Assembly: GCA_905202215.1 (NCBI GenBank)
Contig: CAJKRG010000003.1
Span: 1-64,000, forward strand
Direction of reading: 5' to 3'
DNA length: 64,000 nt
Source: an uncultured Porphyromonadaceae bacterium
GTDB taxonomy: Bacteria; Bacteroidota; Bacteroidia; Bacteroidales; Muribaculaceae
Positions 35,556-44,613 of this stretch are shown here, piece by piece. Made by a program: the position numbers and the translations under genes. The notes beneath the pieces were generated by a model. The model ran no database searches. It saw only the letters and a list, made by a program, of their open reading frames with translations, and had not been told where the DNA came from. Within the stretch, counting starts at the first letter, position 1. Every line of letters begins with the position of its first letter.

Positions 35556-37127
35556 ATGATCAAAAAAATATATATAGCAGTTATAAGCCTCGTGGCCATG
35601 GTTCTCGGCACCGCCTGCACCGGCGACCTCGACCAGAAGCCCGTGATAGGCGACAGCGCCGACAAGGTTTACTCCACTATCGAGGGCTACAAATCGGTGC
35701 TCGCGAAAATCTACGGCTCCTACTCCCTCATCGGTCAGGAGCGTGCCGGAAATCCCGACCTCTCCAGCAACAAGGGCCAGGATCTTCTCCGCAATCTCTT
35801 CAACATGCAGGAGGCAGCCACCGACGAGGTGGCCAACACATGGCTTTCGGGCGAAAACCTCTCGGCCCTCACCTATATGAACTGGGACGCCTCCGACGTA
35901 TGGGTGGCCGATACCTACTATCGCCTCTACTACTCTATAGCGCTCTGCAACGAGTTTCTGCGCTATACCGGCGAAGGCTCTATCGGCGGTTTCAGCGACG
36001 TCGAGAAGGAGCTGATACGCACATATGCCGCCGAAGCACGCTTTATCCGCGCTCTCGACTACTGGTTCGTACTCGATCTCTTCCGCCAGGGCCCGTATGT
36101 CGATCAGGATACCCCCACCACCGGTGTCATTCCTCCCGCCTACGACGGCAAGCAGCTCTACGACTACATAATGAGTGAAATCACCGAGCTCGAAACCCTC
36201 CTGCCCGACACAAACTACTACGGACAGGCCGACAAGTCTGCCCTCTGGGCGCTCGCCGTGCGCCTGACCCTCAATGCCGAAATCTACACCGGCACCCCGG
36301 CCTACACTGAGTGCGTAGGCTTCGCCAACAAAATCATCGGTACAGGCCGCTATTCGCTCGAGCCTGAATATCAGAAACTTTTTAACGCCGACAACCATCT
36401 GCGTACCAACGAAATAATCTTTGCATTCTCGGCCGACGCCGACCAGGCTACGACATGGGGTTCGGCCACCAACATCATATGCTCGTCGTGCGGCAACAAC
36501 TCCACACAGGATCCCGCCAAGTACGGCATAGAGAATGGCTGGGGCAACTGGCGCGTCCGCGGCGAACTCCCAGCTCTCTTCGAAGCCGCCGACGGCCGGC
36601 GCCTCTTCTGGGAAGACGGCCAGACACAGTATTTCACCGACGGTATCACCACCGACTCGCAGGGCTTCTTCAGCGAGAAATGGACCAATCTTACCGACGC
36701 CGGCGAAGCTGCCTCGGCATCCGCCGCACGCGGCTGCTCCACCGACTATCCGATGTTCCGTCTCGCCGAGATATATCTCAGCGCCGCCGAGGCAGTGCTT
36801 CGCGGAGGCACGGGTATGAGCCGCCAGCAGGCACTCGGCCTGGTCAACGAAGTACGTGAACGCGGCTACGGCGACGCTGCAGGCCGCATATCGGACGCCC
36901 AGTTCAATCTGCCCTTCATGCTCGACGAGCGCGGCCGCGAGCTCTACCACGAGATGCACCGCCGCACCGACCTTGTACGCTTCGGCCGTTTCACCACCGA
37001 CGCCTATGTATGGCAGTGGAAAGGCGGCACACTCGACGGCTCGGCTGTCAATGCCCGCTACAACATCTATCCTATTCCTCTGAGCGAACTTTCGGCAAAT
37101 ACCAATCTTTCCAATCCCCTTTATTAA
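35556..37127 (+). CDS. SusD-like surface glycan-binding lipoprotein
   Basis: 523 residues. Lipobox LGTAC gives a lipidated Cys at about 22, followed by the acidic DLDQKP typical of surface-exported lipoproteins. The tetratricopeptide-like helical fold of SusD is suggested by EARFIRALDYWFVLDLF and AAEARFIRA. The C-terminal half ends in LSELSANTNLSNPLY, like other SusD/RagB proteins (FIPIPL-type motif: IYPIPLSEL). It forms the lid of the SusC barrel and captures galactan oligosaccharides at the surface. It lies between susC (13 bp) and the SusE-position gene (3 bp). Confidence 0.95.
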   Translation: MIKKIYIAVISLVAMVLGTACTGDLDQKPVIGDSADKVYSTIEGYKSVLAKIYGSYSLIGQERAGNPDLSSNKGQDLLRNLFNMQEAATDEVANTWLSGENLSALTYMNWDASDVWVADTYYRLYYSIALCNEFLRYTGEGSIGGFSDVEKELIRTYAAEARFIRALDYWFVLDLFRQGPYVDQDTPTTGVIPPAYDGKQLYDYIMSEITELETLLPDTNYYGQADKSALWALAVRLTLNAEIYTGTPAYTECVGFANKIIGTGRYSLEPEYQKLFNADNHLRTNEIIFAFSADADQATTWGSATNIICSSCGNNSTQDPAKYGIENGWGNWRVRGELPALFEAADGRRLFWEDGQTQYFTDGITTDSQGFFSEKWTNLTDAGEAASASAARGCSTDYPMFRLAEIYLSAAEAVLRGGTGMSRQQALGLVNEVRERGYGDAAGRISDAQFNLPFMLDERGRELYHEMHRRTDLVRFGRFTTDAYVWQWKGGTLDGSAVNARYNIYPIPLSELSANTNLSNPLY

Positions 37128-37130
37128 GCC

Positions 37131-38837
37131 ATGACTTTCAATAAATATATAGCGGCCGCAGGCCTCGCCGTAATGCTCCTTGGCGCACAGGGCTGCGACA
37201 AGGACGGCGACACAATCTACACCGACGGCCCCGACCGCGCCGAGGTTTCCGGCGTTGCCTCCGACATAGTGCTCGACAAAGACCATCTGCAGTCTCTCGC
37301 CCTGACTATCTACTGGAACGAGAACGGCAAGATTTCTCTCTCCGATCCTCTTGTGGCGGCTCCCGAAGGCGCTGCCTCCAATACCGTCCAGTTTTCGGCA
37401 GATCCGGAGTTTTTCTCCGTGGTCGACGACAATGTGGAGTCGGGTGTGTATTACCGCCAGTATACCTGCGAGGCTCTCAATAACCTCGTCGGACGTCTCG
37501 GCCTCGAAGGCGGTGTCAAGGGTACGGTCTACATACGCGTCAAGACAGTACTGGGCGCCAATATAGATCCCAAATACAGCGACGTACACACAATCACCGT
37601 GACTCCCTATTTCATCGACATGAGCATAGGTTTCGTGCTCGACGCATCTCAGAACGATACGGGCCGTACCCTCTGGTCGCCTGCCTCCGACGGCATATAC
37701 AGCGGCTTTATCGGCGCCGGCTCGTGGGAAAACTGGTGGCTGCGCGAAGGCAACAACACCGTCTGGGGCAACGACGGTGTCACCGGCACGGCATTCGTCA
37801 TGGGTAACAATACCACGGGCCTCGACGTGTGGAACTTCTGGTATCCCTCGCCCTCGGGCTGCTACTACACTGTGGTCAACACCCGCACCAACGAGTGGAG
37901 CGCGCTATATATAGGTGAGCTCACCCTCGGCGGCGACCTCTCCGGCGCCATGACCTACGACCGCAAGGCCAACAAGTGGACATATACCTTCGAAGCGACT
38001 CCCGGCATCCTCAGCGTGACTCTCTCGGCTACCGGCAAGCAGTATAATACCGCCACAGGTACCGACGATGCTGCCGCGGTCGACACTCCCGTAGGCTTCG
38101 GAGGTGTGGCCGGAAACGTAAGCTTCGGGTCTGCCGCGCAGGCCATCAGTATCGATGTGGCCGCCGCAGGCGAGACAACCCTTACTCTCGACCTCTCCGA
38201 TCCGCGCGGCTGGACACTCACAGCCGGAGCCGGCTCGGCCGGTCCTGTGGAGACAGTGCCTCCGATGATTTATCTCTCTGGCGTACAGCCCGACTGGGAT
38301 TTCAGCAACTATCTGAAACTCTACAACGAAGACAACCGTACCTACGGCGGCGCCCTGCAGGTGAACAGCGAATGGGGTTACCGCATATACACCGAGGCCG
38401 AGGCATGGGACAACTACTGGACCATGGTCGACGGTGGAACAGCTTTCTCCGGCCAGCTGGTGAACAACGGCGAGGGCAACATAGCCGCTCCCGAGGCCGG
38501 TTTCTACCTCTTCGACGTTAACATGGGCGACCTCACCTACAAGCTCACCCCCATAACGAAAGTAAGCTATACCGGTCTCAACGACGACTGGAGCCTCACC
38601 GAAATGACGGCTGCCGACGAACCGGGCGTATATACGGCGCAGTTCGAAAAAACCGCCAATACCCCCTGGGGCGTCAAGATAGTGCTCAATGACAACTGGG
38701 ATCTCTTCTTCGGCGGTAACGGCACACCAGGCGAACTGGTGCTCTACCGCGACGGCTTCGAAGGCGACAACGAACTCGCCAACGGCACCCATACACTCAC
38801 TGTCAATCTCTCGAAAGGCACCTACTCCTATCAGTAA
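37131..38837 (+). CDS. SusE-position surface glycan-binding lipoprotein
   Basis: 568 residues. Lipobox GAQGC gives a lipidated Cys near residue 23, followed by the acidic DKDGD, as in surface-exposed lipoproteins. The N-terminal part is a SusE-type beta-sandwich (LTIYWNENGKISLSDPL). Two or three further beta domains follow. The last about 170 residues contain two SusE/SusF-like binding modules (IYLSGVQPDWDFSN and SYTGLNDDWSL, FEKTANTPWGVKI). The position matches the galactan locus of B. thetaiotaomicron as I remember it (susC, susD, susE-like, GH53, GH2). It probably binds galactan at the cell surface; it carries no catalytic motif I can see. Confidence 0.85.
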   Translation: MTFNKYIAAAGLAVMLLGAQGCDKDGDTIYTDGPDRAEVSGVASDIVLDKDHLQSLALTIYWNENGKISLSDPLVAAPEGAASNTVQFSADPEFFSVVDDNVESGVYYRQYTCEALNNLVGRLGLEGGVKGTVYIRVKTVLGANIDPKYSDVHTITVTPYFIDMSIGFVLDASQNDTGRTLWSPASDGIYSGFIGAGSWENWWLREGNNTVWGNDGVTGTAFVMGNNTTGLDVWNFWYPSPSGCYYTVVNTRTNEWSALYIGELTLGGDLSGAMTYDRKANKWTYTFEATPGILSVTLSATGKQYNTATGTDDAAAVDTPVGFGGVAGNVSFGSAAQAISIDVAAAGETTLTLDLSDPRGWTLTAGAGSAGPVETVPPMIYLSGVQPDWDFSNYLKLYNEDNRTYGGALQVNSEWGYRIYTEAEAWDNYWTMVDGGTAFSGQLVNNGEGNIAAPEAGFYLFDVNMGDLTYKLTPITKVSYTGLNDDWSLTEMTAADEPGVYTAQFEKTANTPWGVKIVLNDNWDLFFGGNGTPGELVLYRDGFEGDNELANGTHTLTVNLSKGTYSYQ

Positions 38838-38891
38838 TAAATAAGACTTATTGGACTTACAAGACTAATTAGTCCCATCCACGGTAAAAAA

Positions 38892-39953
38892 ATGAAACTC
38901 AACAAAATTCTCAGCATAGCAGTGCTCGGCGCCTCCATGGCGCTGGGTGCCTGCACCCAGGACAGCCCGGTGACCAATCCGCCTGTCGACAACAAGCCCG
39001 TCGAGATAGAGCGCGGCACCTATGCCAAGGGCGCCGACGTGAGCTGGCTCACACAGTTCGAGGCACAGGGCTACAAATGGCAGACCCGCGGCGGCGAACA
39101 GAAAGAACTCATGACTCTTCTCCGCGACGACTGCGGCGTAAACGCCATCCGTCTGCGCGTCTGGGTCAACCCCGAAAACGACGCCACTGTCGAAGGTTGG
39201 TGCAACACTGCCGACCTGGTGGTGAAGGCACGTCGTGCCAACGCGCTCGGTCTGCGCGTGATGGTCGACTTCCACTTCTCCGACACCTGGGCCGATCCGG
39301 GCAGCCAGACAATGCCCGCGGCATGGGACGGCCTCGATCTCGACGGTGTGCTCAAGGCCATGACCGCGCATGTCGACGAGGTGCTCGGAGCCCTCAAGGC
39401 CGAAGGCATAGAACCCGAATGGGTGCAGATAGGCAACGAGACACGCGCCGGCATGATGTGGCCTCTGGGCGGCATAGGCGATGACTGCGCCGACAATTTC
39501 ACCCGCATGGTCAACGCGGGTTACGACGCCGTAAAGGCCTCCTTCCCCGAGGCGATCGTGATAGTACACGTCGACGGCGGCGACCAGCAGTGGCTCTACG
39601 ACCGTCTCTTCGGCAAAATCACAGCCGAGGGTGCTCGCTTCGACATGATTGGCATGAGTCTCTATCCCGAGACCCACAACTGGGAAAAGGTCGTCGACGA
39701 TTGCTTGAACAATATCCGTTATTGCCAGAAAACATGGGACAAGCCCGTGATGATATGCGAGATCGGTATTTCATACGATCAGCCCGAAATAGCCGACAGG
39801 ATGATGCGCCGCCTCACTGAAGGCGGAAAAAATCTTGATCTCAAAGGCATTTTCTGGTGGGAACCCGAAACACCTGTCAATCATGGGTATAAAAAAGGAT
39901 GTTTCGACGAGAACGGCGCTCCGACCGATGCCCTGAATGTTTTTCTTGATTAA
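38892..39953 (+). CDS. GH53 endo-beta-1,4-galactanase, surface lipoprotein
   Basis: 353 residues. Lipobox LGAC gives a lipidated Cys near residue 20, so the enzyme is membrane-anchored, probably on the surface. The GH53 barrel starts at KGADVSWLTQFEAQG. The acid/base Glu is E183 in WVQIGNETRAGMMWP, and the nucleophile is E290 in MICEIGISYD; FHFSDTWADPG is another family hallmark. GH53 enzymes cut the beta-1,4-galactan side chains of pectin (rhamnogalacturonan I). This gene is what identifies the locus substrate. The 54-bp spacer before it contains a 12-bp palindrome, GACTAATTAGTC (38863-38874). Confidence 0.95.
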   Translation: MKLNKILSIAVLGASMALGACTQDSPVTNPPVDNKPVEIERGTYAKGADVSWLTQFEAQGYKWQTRGGEQKELMTLLRDDCGVNAIRLRVWVNPENDATVEGWCNTADLVVKARRANALGLRVMVDFHFSDTWADPGSQTMPAAWDGLDLDGVLKAMTAHVDEVLGALKAEGIEPEWVQIGNETRAGMMWPLGGIGDDCADNFTRMVNAGYDAVKASFPEAIVIVHVDGGDQQWLYDRLFGKITAEGARFDMIGMSLYPETHNWEKVVDDCLNNIRYCQKTWDKPVMICEIGISYDQPEIADRMMRRLTEGGKNLDLKGIFWWEPETPVNHGYKKGCFDENGAPTDALNVFLD

Positions 39954-39972
39954 TCCGTGAACAAAAAATCGT

Positions 39973-39980
39973 TATATTTG
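39973..39980 (+). promoter_or_regulatory. Possible internal promoter of the GH2 gene
   Basis: TATATTTG ends 32 nt before the ATG at 40013, in the short spacer after GH53. The nearest upstream TTG is 24 nt away, a little far. It could give basal GH2 expression independent of the HTCS. Confidence 0.45.
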
Positions 39981-40012
39981 TTATAGGAATGAGATTTTTT
40001 GTACAAACCAAT

Positions 40013-42448
40013 ATGACCTTGAATCGATTTATTAAAACTGCTGCGGTAGCTCTTGCGGGCGCCGCCGCACTTACCTCTTTCGCTCAGCGCAGCGAAACCA
40101 CTCTCAACGAAGGCTGGCTTTTCACCAAAGGCGAGGGCGAACCCGGCTCCAAATGGCAGCAGGTGCGTGTGCCTCACGACTGGGCCATATACGGGCCGTT
40201 CGACCGTGCCAACGACCTTCAGGTCGTGGCAGTGGAGCAGAACGGCGAGACCGAAGAGACGGCCAAGACCGGCCGTACCGGCGGTCTTCCCTTCATAGGC
40301 AAAGGCGCCTATCAGATAGATTTTGAACTCCCCGACACCACGGGCCGCACCACGACCCTCGTATTCGACGGCGCAATGAGCAATGCCCGCGTGTATCTCA
40401 ACGGAAAACTTCTCGGCACATGGCCCTATGGATACAACTCGTTCTATGTCGACGCAAGCGGCACTGCCGTGCCCGGCAAGAACCATCTTGAGGTGAAGCT
40501 CGAGAACAAGGAACGTGCCTCGCGCTGGTATCCCGGTGCCGGTCTCTACCGTAATGTGCATGTAGTTTCCACCGACAAGGTGCATATCCCTGTCTGGGGC
40601 ACATATGTCACCACTCCGAAAGTGACACCCGAATATGCCTCCGTACATCTCAACATGAAGATCGACGGTGCCGCTCCGGGTTCGAAAGTCGCTGTCAGCA
40701 CGGAAATTCTCGATCCGGCCGGTCAGGTGGTGGCTTCCGATCAGTCGACCTATGTGGCCCGCGGTCAGGAATTCGGTCAGAATTTCCTGGTCGGCTCGCC
40801 GAAACTGTGGACTCTCGACAAACCTGAACTGTATACCGCGGTGACACGTCTGAGTGTCGACGGCAAGGAGGTTGACAGCTATAAGACACGCTTCGGCATC
40901 CGCACCATAGAGTATATTCCCGAGAAGGGTTTCTTCCTCAACGGCGAACTGACTAAGTTTCAGGGTGTATGCAACCACCACGACCTCGGCCCGCTCGGTG
41001 CCGCTGTCAACCGCTCGGCGCTGCGTCATCAGATAGAGCTTCTCAAGGATATGGGCGTCAATGCTATCCGTACCTCACATAACATGCCCGCTCCCGAGCT
41101 CGTGGATCTATGCGACGAGATGGGCGTAATGCTCATGGTCGAGCCTTTCGACGACTGGGGCTTCCGTCCGAAGTCGCCCAACGGCTACGGCATGTTCTTC
41201 AACGAATGGGCCGCACGCGACATCACCAATATGGTCGAGCATTACCGCAACAGTCCGTCGGTCGTAATGTGGTCTATCGGCAACGAAGTGCCCTCGCAGT
41301 GGGGGCCCACAGGTATGGACGAGCTTTCCATGCTCCAGAATCTGGTGCATGAACTTGATCCGACACGTCCCGTGACATGTGGTATGGATCAGATCGGCGC
41401 CGTACTCGACAACGGATTCGCAGCCGCTCTCGACATACCGGGCTTCAACTACAAACCCCAGTATTACGACAAGGCATACGAAGGCCTTCCTCAGAAGCTT
41501 ATCCTCGGTTCGGAGACTGCCTCGACTGTGTCGAGCCGTGGTAAGTACTACTTCCCTGTTGAGTTCGGCGAGCATCACACAGCCATGCACCCCGACAACC
41601 AGAGCAACAGCTATGACAACGAGTCGTGCTCCTGGAGCAATATTCCCGATCTTGATTTCGAGATGGACGACGACCGTCCCTGGGTCATCGGTCAGTTCGT
41701 ATGGACCGGCTTCGACTATCTTGGCGAACCGTCGCCCTACGATACCGATGCATGGCCCAGCCACAGCTCCTACTTCGGCATAATCGACCTCGCGTCGCTT
41801 CCCAAGGACCGCTACTATCTTTACCGTTCCAAATGGAACAAGACCGACGAGACCCTGCATGTGCTTCCGCACTGGACATGGCCGGGACGCGAAGGCCAGG
41901 TGACTCCCGTATTCGTATACACATCGTATCCTTCGGCCGAACTCTTTGTCAACGGCAAGAGCCAGGGACGCCGTGCCAAGAACGACAGCACTGTTGTAGA
42001 CCGCTACCGCCTCCGCTGGAACGATGTGGTGTATGAGCCGGGCGAGATCAAGGTCGTGGCCTATGATAAGGCAGGCAATCCCGCCGCAGAAAAAACCGTG
42101 CGCACCGCCGGTAAGGCGGCCTCGCTCCGTATCACTCCGAACCGCGACACGATAGCTGCCGACGGCGACGAGCTGGTGTACTTCACCGTCGAAGCCCTCG
42201 ACCGCAACGGCAATCCTGTGCCCGATGCCGACCAGATGGTTAAATTCACCGTGACAGGCGCAGGCACATACGAAGCCGGAGCCAACGGCGACCCGACGTG
42301 TCTGCTGCCGTTCCAGAATCCGGAGATGAAGCTGTTCAGCGGTGCTGCTACCGCCATCGCCCGTTCTGCCAAGACTCCGGGCATGCTTACCATCAAAGCT
42401 ACCGCCAAAGGGCTTAAACCGGCCACAGCCACTGTGACAGTCGAATAA
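40013..42448 (+). CDS. GH2 family beta-galactosidase
   Basis: 811 residues from the ATG at 40013. An in-frame ATG at 39989 would leave only 8 nt after the -7 box and put eight polar residues ahead of the signal peptide (MTLNRFIKTAAVALAGAAALTSFAQ), so I prefer the second start. The order is: sugar-binding sandwich (VPHDWAIYGPFD), Ig-like domain, TIM barrel with acid/base E425 in SIGNEVPSQWG and nucleophile E501 in LILGSETAST, then two C-terminal beta domains (DUF4982-like and an Ig-like one). It should act in the periplasm, releasing galactose from oligosaccharides made by GH53. It is the last gene of the locus, followed by a strong hairpin terminator. Confidence 0.92.
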   Translation: MTLNRFIKTAAVALAGAAALTSFAQRSETTLNEGWLFTKGEGEPGSKWQQVRVPHDWAIYGPFDRANDLQVVAVEQNGETEETAKTGRTGGLPFIGKGAYQIDFELPDTTGRTTTLVFDGAMSNARVYLNGKLLGTWPYGYNSFYVDASGTAVPGKNHLEVKLENKERASRWYPGAGLYRNVHVVSTDKVHIPVWGTYVTTPKVTPEYASVHLNMKIDGAAPGSKVAVSTEILDPAGQVVASDQSTYVARGQEFGQNFLVGSPKLWTLDKPELYTAVTRLSVDGKEVDSYKTRFGIRTIEYIPEKGFFLNGELTKFQGVCNHHDLGPLGAAVNRSALRHQIELLKDMGVNAIRTSHNMPAPELVDLCDEMGVMLMVEPFDDWGFRPKSPNGYGMFFNEWAARDITNMVEHYRNSPSVVMWSIGNEVPSQWGPTGMDELSMLQNLVHELDPTRPVTCGMDQIGAVLDNGFAAALDIPGFNYKPQYYDKAYEGLPQKLILGSETASTVSSRGKYYFPVEFGEHHTAMHPDNQSNSYDNESCSWSNIPDLDFEMDDDRPWVIGQFVWTGFDYLGEPSPYDTDAWPSHSSYFGIIDLASLPKDRYYLYRSKWNKTDETLHVLPHWTWPGREGQVTPVFVYTSYPSAELFVNGKSQGRRAKNDSTVVDRYRLRWNDVVYEPGEIKVVAYDKAGNPAAEKTVRTAGKAASLRITPNRDTIAADGDELVYFTVEALDRNGNPVPDADQMVKFTVTGAGTYEAGANGDPTCLLPFQNPEMKLFSGAATAIARSAKTPGMLTIKATAKGLKPATATVTVE

Positions 42449-42463
42449 GACAGAAAAAAACAG

Positions 42464-42508
42464 AAGGTGAGGACAAGATTTCCCTCTCGGGGTTCTTGTC
42501 CTCACCTT
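42464..42508. terminator. Bidirectional terminator between GH2 and xseB
   Basis: AAGGTGAGGACAAGA (42464-42478) pairs perfectly with its complement at 42494-42508. On the plus strand GTTTTAT follows. On the minus strand a run of seven T residues follows (complement of 42454-42460), so it works better for the xseAB transcript. Confidence 0.85.
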
Positions 42509-42530
42509 GTTTTATGTAACTTTCAAACTT

Positions 42531-42743
42531 CTAACTGTTTACCGACTGGTCGAATTCGGAGAGAATCTTGTTGAGCTCGTCCTCGGTGCGGGTGAGCCGG
42601 GCACGGCATTCGGCGAGAAGTGTGGCCGCGCGGCGAGTGCGTTCGGCCAGAGTGTCGATGTCGCTGTTGTCGGCGCGGAGCTGTGCGAGTATTTTTTCGA
42701 GTTCGGCAAGAGCCTGGGAGTATGTGAGATCGCTGTTTTCCAT
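42531..42743 (-). CDS. xseB: Exodeoxyribonuclease VII small subunit
   Basis: 70 residues. The conserved LTYSQALAELEKILAQL opens the protein, and the rest is a helical coiled-coil hairpin, as in XseB. Several small subunits bind each large subunit and are required for nuclease activity, which cuts single-stranded DNA from both ends to give oligonucleotides. It starts 5 bp after xseA on the same strand, the usual arrangement, and ends at the bidirectional terminator. Confidence 0.92.
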   Translation of the reverse strand: MENSDLTYSQALAELEKILAQLRADNSDIDTLAERTRRAATLLAECRARLTRTEDELNKILSEFDQSVNS

Positions 42744-42748
42744 TGTGT

Positions 42749-43996
42749 TCAGGAGTTGATTGTTGAGGCTTTTGTGCGCCCTGTGGCGAAAGTGGTGGTT
42801 ATGACGGTGCCCGGCGCGAGGACATCGTCGGCAGTGACGGCATGGCCGTCGACGCGGGTTATGGAATAGCCGCGTCGCAGTGTGGCTTCGGGTGATAATG
42901 TGTCCAGAAGAACTCCGAAGGCATTGAGACGTTCGGCAGCGCGTATGAACGTGCTGCCGACGGCGGCCTTTATTGCTGCCGGTATCTCCGGGCCGAGGCG
43001 CTGGCGGTTCCGGTCGATGATACTGCGCGCAATGGCCGGTATGGAGCCCTGATAGTATGCGAGCTGCTGACGCTGACCGGAAATGCGGTCGCGCACGAGA
43101 GTCAGGATCGCGTCACCGGTGGCGCGCAGGCGGTCGTATGCGGCCGTGGCCATGCCTATGAGCACTTCGGCGGCGGCTGTCGGAGTCTTGACACGCGTGT
43201 TGGCGACGTAATCGAGCACGGTCACGTCGCGTTCGTGGCCTATGCCTACGATTATCGGCAGCGGGAACTGGGCGACGTTGGAGGCGAGGGTATAATCATC
43301 GAAAGAGGCGAGATCGCTGACGGCGCCGCCTCCGCGGATCAGCACCACGCAGTCGAATTCGCCGTCGCGAGCGGCGATGGCCTCGAGTGCGGCCACTACG
43401 CTCGGCACCGTGCGCTCGCCCTGCAGGGTGGCTTCGAACAGTTCGGTGGTGAAACGCAGGCGCTGGGGGTTGTTGTGGAGGTGCTTCATGAAGTCGCCGT
43501 AGCCGGCGGCACCGCGTGCCGAGACAACTGCTACACGCACCGGCAGCTGTGGCCACGGTATGGAGCGGTTCATGTCGAAGACGCCTTCGGCCCGCAGACG
43601 GGCTATGATCTCGTTGCGGCGGCGTGCGAGGTCGCCTACGGTATAGTCGGGGTTGATGTCGCTTATGACGAGCGACATGCCGTAGACGGGGTGATAGTTG
43701 GCGTTGACTTTCACCATTATTTTCATGTCGGAGCGCAGGCGTGTGCCTGTGGCCGCATAGAACATAGCTCCGAGGCGCGAATAGGTCGAAGCCCACATCA
43801 CGGCGCGGCTTTTTGCCAGGGGCGAGCCGGTGCGCTCGTCCTTCTGTACGAGCTCCATGTAGCAGTGTCCGCCCGACGAGCGGAGATCCGAGGTCTCGGC
43901 CGTCACCCATACGCCCTGAAGCCCCGGTGCGACGGCTATGGCCGATGTCACGCGCCGGTTTAGCTCAAGCAAGCTGATTGCCTGTTCTTCCATCAC
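42749..43996 (-). CDS. xseA: Exodeoxyribonuclease VII large subunit
   Basis: 415 residues. The N-terminal OB-fold (VWVTAETSDLRSSGGHCYMEL) binds single-stranded DNA. The catalytic domain contains RVAVVSARGAAGYGDF and the conserved LIRGGGAVSDLASFDD, followed by GIGHERDVTVLDYVA. The C-terminal part holds the helices that bind XseB and ends with the LRRGYSITR motif. It is slightly shorter than E. coli XseA (about 456 residues), mainly in the helical part. Its ATG overlaps the DUF3256 gene by 4 bp, so it is the third gene of an operon that begins with the DEAD-box helicase. Confidence 0.95.
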   Translation of the reverse strand: MMEEQAISLLELNRRVTSAIAVAPGLQGVWVTAETSDLRSSGGHCYMELVQKDERTGSPLAKSRAVMWASTYSRLGAMFYAATGTRLRSDMKIMVKVNANYHPVYGMSLVISDINPDYTVGDLARRRNEIIARLRAEGVFDMNRSIPWPQLPVRVAVVSARGAAGYGDFMKHLHNNPQRLRFTTELFEATLQGERTVPSVVAALEAIAARDGEFDCVVLIRGGGAVSDLASFDDYTLASNVAQFPLPIIVGIGHERDVTVLDYVANTRVKTPTAAAEVLIGMATAAYDRLRATGDAILTLVRDRISGQRQQLAYYQGSIPAIARSIIDRNRQRLGPEIPAAIKAAVGSTFIRAAERLNAFGVLLDTLSPEATLRRGYSITRVDGHAVTADDVLAPGTVITTTFATGRTKASTINS

Positions 43997-44613
43997 TTTT
44001 TTTCGGTGAATTTGTCGCCGGAAAGACGCATTTCTATGTTTTGTCTGAGCAGGCCGAGGCCTTTGGGACGGTCGGCGTCGGTGTAATATGCCGGTGTGGT
44101 GTCGGTGAAGCGGAAGACGGAGGTCTCCGGATCATATTCGGCTCTCACAAAGAGATAGTCGGGCATTTCGGCGGTCTTGATCTCCTTGCGGCGCGCCGGG
44201 TCGGCGAACTGGGCTATGCCGGGCATTTCCGGAGCAGGCAGTTCCTTCCAGTCGGCCGGGCGGAAGAGGCGCACCCGGCTGTCGGCCACCGGTGTAAGGA
44301 CGGTCTCTACCACAGCCACTATCGTATCTCGTCCGGCCGGTACGAGAGCTATCTGCATGGAGGCATCGCGGCTCATCTCGATTGTCACGGCGCGGTCTGA
44401 CAGAGCTGTTATGCGTGATCGTCCTCCGAGTGTGTTGGCCGACGGTGTCGACAGGCCGCTGTTGAAATAGTCGAGCATGTCGAGTCGCGTATTGGTCTGG
44501 AGTAGCGGCACTACAGTCGTCGGAGCCTCTTTGAAGAAATCGGCTGCGGTGCGGGCCGGTGCTGTCAGGGCTGCCGAGGCCGCGGCGAGTAATATGAGAG
44601 CTTTCAGGTTCAA
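43993..44613 (-). CDS. DUF3256 family exported protein
   Basis: 206 residues with a signal peptide (MNLKALILLAAASAALTAPARTA). The rest resembles DUF3256, a Bacteroidales-specific family: FFKEAPTTVVPLLQTNTRLDMLDYF is the recognisable start (the family name is from memory). No catalytic motif is visible, and the function is unknown. It should be periplasmic. It is wedged between a helicase and xseA with 4-bp overlaps on both sides, so it is cotranscribed with nucleic-acid enzymes despite being exported. Confidence 0.75.
   Translation of the reverse strand: MNLKALILLAAASAALTAPARTAADFFKEAPTTVVPLLQTNTRLDMLDYFNSGLSTPSANTLGGRSRITALSDRAVTIEMSRDASMQIALVPAGRDTIVAVVETVLTPVADSRVRLFRPADWKELPAPEMPGIAQFADPARRKEIKTAEMPDYLFVRAEYDPETSVFRFTDTTPAYYTDADRPKGLGLLRQNIEMRLSGDKFTEKK

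Noticed and set aside
33245..37589. Minus-strand frames of 806 and 685 codons opposite susC, susD and the SusE-position gene
   Set aside because: They have no family motif and mirror confident Sus genes; they are the product of stop-poor antisense frames.
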